DNA of 7,504 bases from contig JAHEKO010000085.1 of the NCBI GenBank assembly GCA_024638355.1, positions 1-7,504 of the forward strand, written 5' to 3'. The DNA comes from Acidobacteriota bacterium (GTDB taxonomy: Bacteria > Acidobacteriota > Thermoanaerobaculia > Multivoradales > JAHEKO01). A program made the translations under genes and the position numbers. Numbering within the stretch: position 1 is the stretch's first letter; every line of letters begins with the position of its first letter. Shown here one piece after another: positions 1 through 5,379 of this stretch. Below the pieces are notes generated by a model. It saw nothing but the letters and a program-made list of their open reading frames with translations. It ran no database searches and had not been told where the DNA came from.

Positions 1-1053
1 CGCGCTCAGCGTCTCGAGATCGCCGGAGACGAAGAGGTGGTCGATCTGCCGGGCGATCTCCCGGCGCGGCGCCAGAAGCTCGATCAGCTCCTCGATTCCG
101 CGGGTATCGAAGGGATCGGAGCGCTTGGTGCCGGTCTCGTAGTTGACCCGGTTCACGATCGGGTCCCAGGTGGCGATCTCCTCTCCGGCGGTCGACGAGT
201 CGAGCCCGCCTTCGAGCAGCACCGCGATTCCGGGCGTCCCGGGCTCGGTGTTGAAGTCGCCTCCCAGAACGACCGGAACGGGGCGGTCCGCGCCGCCCAT
301 GCGGACCCGCCGCTTGTCGATCACGGCCAGCAGGTCGCCGATCTCGCCGACGTTGCGCGCCAGCCGGCGCTCGAGCACGCCCTCGATCTCCGCGCGGTGC
401 TCGGCCGTGACGGTGCCGTTGCGGACCAGCTTGTCCAGGCCCTCTTCGAAGCCCGGCGGCATGTAGGCGGGCGAATAGAGGTGCGCGGTCGCGAGCAGGA
501 GCGGCCGGCCGGCCACCCGGATCTCGCCGAACAGCGCGAATCGCGACTCCTTGGTCTGAATGCCGAAGGTGGCGGTGCAGCATGCGTTGCCGCTCAGCCT
601 CTTCCAGCCGGCACGGCGCAGACCCAGCCCGGGCCGCGCCAGGATCGCCAGCCCCTCGTTGACGTTCTTCGGAATCTTGAGGAGCTTGCCGAGGTGAATG
701 CCGCAGCTCGTCACCTTGTGGATCTCGTCGTAGCCGAGAGCGCGCGCGTACTTGCGGGCCTCGCGCTGATTCGGATTGACCTCCTGGAGCAGCAGCACGT
801 CGGGCTTCAGCCGCTCGATCTCCTCGATCTGCCAGGCGAAGCGGCGCTCCTTGCGCTCGTCGCTCTCGCCGGGGAAGACCTTGCGGCTCTCGCCCTCGTC
901 GGGCTGTCGCCGTCCGTGCCAGACGTTGAAGGTCAGCACCCGGAGCGTCGTTGCGTCCGGCTCCTGGGCCGGAGCGTGGGCGGGAAGCGTTATCCAAGCC
1001 GCCACCCAGACGACGGCCCACCGGCGGAATCGAATCCTCTGCCAAGCGCTCAC
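1..1053 (-). CDS. Secreted endonuclease/exonuclease/phosphatase (EEP) fold hydrolase, 3' end missing
   Basis: The reading frame starts at a GTG (1053-1051) and stays open for 351 codons to the left edge, so the C-terminus is missing. The start is supported by a Shine-Dalgarno sequence AAAGGAG six bases upstream and by an in-frame TAG at 1104-1102. Residues 1-~29 form a signal peptide: a basic start (QRIRFRR), a hydrophobic core, then an AHA/PAQ-type cleavage region, so the enzyme acts in the periplasm or outside the cell. The EEP (DNase I-like) motifs appear in order: LTFNVW with metal-site Asn43; LLLQE with Glu91; ATAHL with His191; GGDFNTEP with Asp266 and Asn268; QIDHLF with Asp338. The final SDH motif carrying the catalytic His should lie just off the window. 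Family members are metal-dependent phosphodiesterases or phosphatases, including nucleases and sphingomyelinases; the substrate cannot be chosen here. It has a vicinal Cys158-Cys159 pair. It follows the efflux operon on the same strand after 121 bases; any functional link is unproven. Confidence 0.9.
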   Translation of the reverse strand, partial: MSAWQRIRFRRWAVVWVAAWITLPAHAPAQEPDATTLRVLTFNVWHGRRQPDEGESRKVFPGESDERKERRFAWQIEEIERLKPDVLLLQEVNPNQREARKYARALGYDEIHKVTSCGIHLGKLLKIPKNVNEGLAILARPGLGLRRAGWKRLSGNACCTATFGIQTKESRFALFGEIRVAGRPLLLATAHLYSPAYMPPGFEEGLDKLVRNGTVTAEHRAEIEGVLERRLARNVGEIGDLLAVIDKRRVRMGGADRPVPVVLGGDFNTEPGTPGIAVLLEGGLDSSTAGEEIATWDPIVNRVNYETGTKRSDPFDTRGIEELIELLAPRREIARQIDHLFVSGDLETLSA

Positions 1054-1059
1054 TGCCAG

Positions 1060-1066
1060 CTCCTTT
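1060..1066 (-). promoter_or_regulatory. Ribosome binding site deciding the GTG start of the EEP hydrolase
   Basis: The minus strand reads AAAGGAG followed by six bases and then GTG. It fixes the start of a gene that has no nearby ATG, and that start gives a well-formed signal peptide. Confidence 0.75.
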
Positions 1067-1084
1067 CCCTCGTGGGTACTCTGA

Positions 1085-1135
1085 CCGGAGTCTAGCCTGA
1101 CCTACTCATCGACCCTCCCAACGCCGGAGGCTAGC
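1085..1135. repeat. Imperfect 12-base direct repeat in the intergenic gap
   Basis: On the + strand CCGGAGTCTAGC (1085-1096) and CCGGAGGCTAGC (1124-1135) match at 11 of 12 positions, with starts 39 bases apart. They lie upstream of the EEP gene and could be a paired protein-binding site, or chance in GC-rich DNA. No regulator family is recognisable from the motif. Confidence 0.35.
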
Positions 1136-1174
1136 GCCGCCGGGTTCGAGTCGCTCCCGCCGCGAGCGGCCGCC

Positions 1175-4100
1175 CTAGTCGCTGACGTTCTCGTAGCTCA
1201 CGCGAAAGAACAGCGAGTAGAGAACGGGGACGACGCCGAGGGTCAGCGCGGTGGCGAAGACCAGCCCGAACATGATCGACACCGCCATCGGCTCGTACAT
1301 CGGGCCACCGCCGAGATAGAGCGGCAGCAGGCCGCCGAGCGTGGTCACGGTGGTCAGCAGGATCGGGCGCAGGCGGCGCTGCGCCGATTCGACCACCGCC
1401 CGCGCCGGCTCGCGGCCGTTCTCCTCGATCTCGATCTTGATGCGGTCGAGCAGGACGATGGCGTTGTTGATGACGATCCCGGCGAGCGAGATGATGCCGA
1501 GGAGCGTCATGAAGCCGAAGTAGGAGCGCATCACCACCAGGCCGATGACCACGCCGATCAGGCCGAGGGGAATGGTGATCAGGATGATCGCCGGCTTGCG
1601 CAGCGAGTTGAACTGCGCCACCAGCAGGAGCACGATGATCAGGCCGGCGATCGGCAGCTTCGCGGCGATCGATTCGTTGGCCTTCTTCGACTCCTCCTCC
1701 TCGCCGCCGATCGCCCAGGAGTAGCCGAGCGGCCACTCGGCGCTGATCTCTTCCAGCCAGGGCTCGAGCAAGGCGTTGATCTCGGTGGCGGTCACGCCCG
1801 GCTCCAGGTCCGACTCGACGGTCACGGTCGGCAGGCGATCGCGCCGCAGGATCTTCGACGGCTGCCAGGCGAGATCGATTCGGGCCACCTGGCCCACCGG
1901 CACCGACCTGCCGGTCGACTGCGAGAAGACGTTCACGCTCGACACCGTCGTCGGATCGAGGCCGCCCGCTCCCGCCGAGCGCAGAGTGACCGGGATGATC
2001 TTGTCGTCCTCGCGGTACTCGGTGGTGTCGAAGCCCGAGAAGAGGGTCTGAAAGGAGATCGCCACGTCCTGGTTGCTGACCCCGGCGCGCTGTGCGCGCT
2101 GCTCGTCGACGCGCACCAGGAGCTTCTTGGAGCGCGCGCCCCAGTTGTCGGCGATCGAGCGGGGTCCGGCCATCTCGTCGAGGTGGGCCTTGACCTGGTC
2201 GGCGTAGTCGAACACGCGGTCGGGGTCGCGGCCCGAGATGCGGACCTCGATCGGGTTGTTGGCGGGCGGGCCGAGCGGCAGCGGATCGATTTTAGCCTTG
2301 AGACCGGGGAAGCGCGCGCAGAACTGCCGCAGCTCCGCGACGACTTCGTCGACATCCTCGCGCGAGGTGGCGTTGATGATCAGGATCGCGTACTCGGGGC
2401 TCGACTGCTCGGGCGTGACCGGCAGGATGAAGCGCGGCGCTCCCTCGCCCATGAAGGTCGACCAGTTGACCACCCCCGCTTCGCCCCGCTCGGCGCCGGC
2501 GCGGCCCACCAGGAGCTCGTCGCGAATGAAGCCCTCGACCTCCTCGACCAGATCCTCGGTCGCGGCCAGCGGCGTGCCGGTGGGCAGGTACATCTCCGCC
2601 AGCAGCGTCGGCCGATCGTTGGGCGGGAAGAAGATCTGCGGCACCAGCGCCATCAGCTGCATGACGCCGAAGAAGACGACCGCCACCGCTCCGATCGACA
2701 GCCAGCGGCGCTTCAGGCCGGCGACGAGCACCTTGCGGTAGGTGCGGTAGAAGAGGGTGTCGTAGCCGCCGTCCGGCTTGCGGTCGATCTTCAAAAAGAG
2801 CACGCAGAGGAGCGGAATCATGGTCAGCGACAGCACCCAGGAACAGAGCAGCGTGATCGTCACGACCTGGAAGAGCGGCGCCGTGTACTCGCCGGTCGCC
2901 GACTCGGCCAGATAGATCGGCAGGAACGCGGCGGCGGTGGTCAGCGACGAGGTGAGCAGCGGAATGCGCAGCTCGGCGGCCGAGCTCACCGCGGCCTCGA
3001 CCGGCGGCATGCCCTCCGACATCGACACCATGATCGATTCGGACATGACGATGGCGTTGTCGACCAGCAGGCCGAGGGCGATGATCAGGGCCGCCAACGA
3101 CATCTGATTGATGCCGACGTCGAAGACGGACATGAAGATGAAGCTCGAGACGATCGCCATCGGGATCAGGCTCGCCACTACCAGGCCGGTGCGCAGGCCG
3201 AGGGTCGCGAGCATCACCAGCACGACGATGCCCACAGCCTGCAGCAGGTTGCCGACGAAGTCGTCGACCTTCCTGGCTACCGCGTCGGCCTGAAACATCA
3301 CGAAGTCGAATTCGATGCCGTAGGGGTAGGAGGCCTGAAGCCGAGCGATCGTCGCCTTCACCTGCTCGCCGAGATCGAGGATGTTGCCGCCTTCGCGCAG
3401 CGAGATCGCCAGTGCCAGCCCGGGCTCGCCGTTGGCCCGCATCTTGGTTTCCGGCGGATCGATGTAGCCGCGATAGACGCGCGCCACGTCCTGCAGGTAG
3501 ATCAGCGCGCTGCTCCCCGGTGCCTTGATGACGCTGCGCTTGAGGTCCTCGATCGACTCGAAGTTGCCGCTCGGCTCGAAAACGAGCTCCTCGTACTCGG
3601 TGCGGATCTCGCCGCCGGGATTGATGATGTTGCGGCTCTCGAGAATGCTCTTGAGCTGCAGGGGCGCCAGCCCCAGCTCCGCCAGCTTGGCGTTCGAGTA
3701 GTCGACGAAGACCCGCTCCTCCTGGCCGCCGAAGATCTCGACCTTGGCGACCTCGGGGATCAGCAGGAGCTCGTCGCGCACGTCTTCGGCGATGTCCTCG
3801 AGCTCGGCGTACGAGTAGCCGTCGCCGGTGAGGGTGACGATGGTGCCGAAGACGTCGCCGAACTCGTCGTTGACGATCGGTCCGATGATGGCGTCCGGCA
3901 GATCGGTCTTCGCCCGCTCGACCTTGCGCCTCAGGTCGTCCCAGATCGGGCGCATCTCGTCATAGCGCTCCTGGATGTTGACGAAGATGAGCGACACGCC
4001 GGTCTTCGACTCGCTGGCGATGAAGTCGAGCTCGGGCATCTCCTGGATCGCCTTCTCGAGCTTGTTGGTCACCAGCTGCTCGACCCGCTCGGGGCTCGCG

Positions 4101-4258
4101 CCCGGGAAGATGGTCTGCACCATCGCCGTCCGAATGATGAAACCGGGGTCTTCCGACTGCGGCATGGCCACGTACGAGCTCAGCCCCCAGGCGACGGCCA
4201 CCAGCAGCACCACGAAGGTCACGCGGTTGTTGGTGATGGCGGCTCGAGTGATGCTCAT
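1175..4258 (-). CDS. RND efflux permease, AcrB/HAE1-like inner-membrane pump subunit
   Basis: A full-length RND transporter of 1027 residues (AcrB has about 1050). It should form the inner-membrane trimer that uses the proton gradient to push substrates through the adaptor into the outer-membrane channel. The usual twofold architecture is visible: TM1 at ~13-31, a large periplasmic porter/docking region (~32-335), TM2-TM6 (~337-489), TM7 (~519-540), a second periplasmic region (~541-865), then TM8-TM12 (~868-1018). TM4 carries GLLVDNAIV, with Asp400 aligning to AcrB Asp407 but Asn401 in place of Asp408. TM10 carries GIVINNAIV, with Asn931 where AcrB has Lys940. Arg962 and Thr969 in RLRPILLTT align with AcrB Arg971 and Thr978. 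The heavy-metal (CzcA/CusA) TM4 signature DFGxxxDGAV is absent, so drug, lipid or other organic export is more likely than metal export. The start ATG overlaps the adaptor stop (ATGA), implying translational coupling; only a weak SD-like GGGG/GAAGG lies upstream. The substrate is unknown. Confidence 0.97.
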   Translation of the reverse strand: MSITRAAITNNRVTFVVLLVAVAWGLSSYVAMPQSEDPGFIIRTAMVQTIFPGASPERVEQLVTNKLEKAIQEMPELDFIASESKTGVSLIFVNIQERYDEMRPIWDDLRRKVERAKTDLPDAIIGPIVNDEFGDVFGTIVTLTGDGYSYAELEDIAEDVRDELLLIPEVAKVEIFGGQEERVFVDYSNAKLAELGLAPLQLKSILESRNIINPGGEIRTEYEELVFEPSGNFESIEDLKRSVIKAPGSSALIYLQDVARVYRGYIDPPETKMRANGEPGLALAISLREGGNILDLGEQVKATIARLQASYPYGIEFDFVMFQADAVARKVDDFVGNLLQAVGIVVLVMLATLGLRTGLVVASLIPMAIVSSFIFMSVFDVGINQMSLAALIIALGLLVDNAIVMSESIMVSMSEGMPPVEAAVSSAAELRIPLLTSSLTTAAAFLPIYLAESATGEYTAPLFQVVTITLLCSWVLSLTMIPLLCVLFLKIDRKPDGGYDTLFYRTYRKVLVAGLKRRWLSIGAVAVVFFGVMQLMALVPQIFFPPNDRPTLLAEMYLPTGTPLAATEDLVEEVEGFIRDELLVGRAGAERGEAGVVNWSTFMGEGAPRFILPVTPEQSSPEYAILIINATSREDVDEVVAELRQFCARFPGLKAKIDPLPLGPPANNPIEVRISGRDPDRVFDYADQVKAHLDEMAGPRSIADNWGARSKKLLVRVDEQRAQRAGVSNQDVAISFQTLFSGFDTTEYREDDKIIPVTLRSAGAGGLDPTTVSSVNVFSQSTGRSVPVGQVARIDLAWQPSKILRRDRLPTVTVESDLEPGVTATEINALLEPWLEEISAEWPLGYSWAIGGEEEESKKANESIAAKLPIAGLIIVLLLVAQFNSLRKPAIILITIPLGLIGVVIGLVVMRSYFGFMTLLGIISLAGIVINNAIVLLDRIKIEIEENGREPARAVVESAQRRLRPILLTTVTTLGGLLPLYLGGGPMYEPMAVSIMFGLVFATALTLGVVPVLYSLFFRVSYENVSD

Positions 4259-5379
4259 CCTTCGACCCCGTCGGGCTCGAGCACCGCGACCCGCATGCCG
4301 TCCGTGAGCCGGCGCACGCCGGCGGTGACCACCAGCTCGTCCTCGCTCAGGCCCTCGACGATCTCGATGCCGGTCTCGCTGGTGGCGCCGAGCGTGACGC
4401 TGCGGCGGCTCACCCGGCCGACGCCTTCGCCCTCCCGCTCCAGCACGTAGACGAACCGGCCGTCGCGATCCTCGCCTACCGCCAGCCCGGGCACGAAGAT
4501 ACGGTCGTCGCCGCCCTCCTCCTCGAATCGGAAGGTGGTCTCCGCCGCCATGCCGGCGCGGATCTGGAGGCTCGAGCCGAGCAACCGGGCGGTCACCGGA
4601 TAGGTGGCCGACCCTCCGGTCACGGCGACTCCGACCTCCGTCACCTCGGCCTCGAAGGTCTCGCCCGGCAAGGCGTCGAGGGCCACCTCGACGCGCTGAC
4701 CGGGCCGAATCCGGCCGATGATCACCTCCGGCACCGGGATGACCACCTCCGGCGACCCGCCCGCGATCAGCAGGCAGATCTCCTGCCCCGCCTGGACGTT
4801 CTCGTTGACCTCGACCTCGACCGACGCGATGGCGCCGTCGGCGGGGGCGCGCAAAACCGTGTAGCCGAGCTGTTGATTCGCCTGCTCGAGCTGCTTGGTG
4901 ACCGCCTCGACCTGGGCTCGGCTCGACTCGGCATTGGCGCGCGAAGCGTCGAGCTCCGCCTTCGAGGAGTTGTTGTTCTCGTAGAGGGCTCGAACCCGAT
5001 CGAAGTCGGCCTCGGCGCGCCGCAGGCTCGCCTGGGCCTGGGCCAGCGCCGCCTTGGCTTCCTCGACCCGGAGCTCGAAGTCGGTCGGGTCGAGCACCGC
5101 CAGCGTCTGACCCCGCACGACGTTGTCGCCGATGTTGACGTCGACCTCCAGGATGCTTCCTCCGACGCGGAAGCTGAGCCGCGATTCGACGCCGGCGCGC
5201 ACGACTCCGGCGAGGCTGCGGGCGAACGACAGGGCATCGGTAGACACTCGCTCGTAGCGCACCGGTCGCAGAACCGGCGCCGCCTCTTCCGCCTCGCCGC
5301 CGCAGCCGGCCGCGAGCGTCGCCAGAGCGAGAGCGAGAGCGATTCCGAAGTAGTTCATTCGTTCCATCTCCAGGCTCAT
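4255..5379 (-). CDS. RND efflux periplasmic adaptor lipoprotein (membrane fusion protein)
   Basis: A 374-residue AcrA/MexA-type adaptor that bridges the permease and the outer-membrane factor. Residues 8-26 form a lipoprotein signal peptide (hydrophobic ALALALATLA run, lipobox LAAGC, acylated Cys26, Gly at +2). Domains in order: first lipoyl half (~66-98, FRVGGSILEV), alpha-helical hairpin (~100-170), second lipoyl half (~172-205, LRAPADGAIASV), beta-barrel (~208-287) and membrane-proximal domain (~290-374). At the hairpin turn Arg128, Leu132 and Ser139 have the R-x3-L-x6-S spacing of the AcrA RLS motif that contacts TolC, so true channel docking is expected. The start chosen (5379) overlaps the TolC stop as ATGA and has GGGAGG nine bases upstream. 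Met8 (5358), preceded by GGAG, is an alternative and would give a more compact signal peptide. The stop overlaps the permease start in the same way. The family is certain; the substrate is not. Confidence 0.96.
   Translation of the reverse strand: MSLEMERMNYFGIALALALATLAAGCGGEAEEAAPVLRPVRYERVSTDALSFARSLAGVVRAGVESRLSFRVGGSILEVDVNIGDNVVRGQTLAVLDPTDFELRVEEAKAALAQAQASLRRAEADFDRVRALYENNNSSKAELDASRANAESSRAQVEAVTKQLEQANQQLGYTVLRAPADGAIASVEVEVNENVQAGQEICLLIAGGSPEVVIPVPEVIIGRIRPGQRVEVALDALPGETFEAEVTEVGVAVTGGSATYPVTARLLGSSLQIRAGMAAETTFRFEEEGGDDRIFVPGLAVGEDRDGRFVYVLEREGEGVGRVSRRSVTLGATSETGIEIVEGLSEDELVVTAGVRRLTDGMRVAVLEPDGVEG
5325..5342. repeat. Three tandem copies of a hexanucleotide in the lipoprotein signal peptide
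   Basis: GAGCGA occurs three times in perfect tandem on the + strand (TCGCTC on the coding strand). It encodes the alternating Ala-Leu core of the adaptor signal peptide. Each unit equals two codons, so slippage would change the hydrophobic core by two residues without shifting the frame. Confidence 0.8.

Larger units (their letters stand above)
1054..1174 (-). other. 121-base intergenic gap between RND permease and EEP gene
   Basis: This is the only intergenic region in the window. On the minus strand it holds a short GC-rich inverted repeat (CGCTC / GAGCG, arms at 1164-1168 and 1152-1156, 7-base loop) with no following T-run, so it is not a convincing intrinsic terminator. It also contains an imperfect 12-base direct repeat and the ribosome binding site of the downstream gene. 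I found no -35/-10 pair with acceptable spacing. Either read-through from the pump operon or an independent non-canonical promoter could serve the EEP gene. Confidence 0.5.

Noticed and set aside
37..1095. 352-codon open frame on the + strand at the left end
   Set aside because: It is the antisense shadow of the EEP gene, which carries a signal peptide, a ribosome binding site and all expected motifs on the minus strand; the + strand product shows no recognisable domain.
1152..1168. Inverted repeat after the permease stop as an intrinsic terminator
   Set aside because: Only a 5-base stem with a 7-base loop and no T-tract follows on the minus strand.
1054..1174. Sigma70-type promoter for the EEP gene (TTGGGA ... 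TAGACT on the minus strand)
   Set aside because: The spacing is about 21 bases and both boxes deviate from consensus; the match is no better than chance.
1131..1736. 201-codon minus-strand frame overlapping the permease C-terminus
   Set aside because: Alternate-frame shadow, Arg/Ala/Pro-rich, inside the TM8-TM12 coding region of the permease.
2183..4450. 755-codon open frame on the + strand opposite the permease and adaptor
   Set aside because: Its protein is low-complexity, rich in Arg, His, Asp and Leu, with no domain, and spans the junction of two clearly real genes on the other strand. Long antisense frames are expected from GC-rich codon use.
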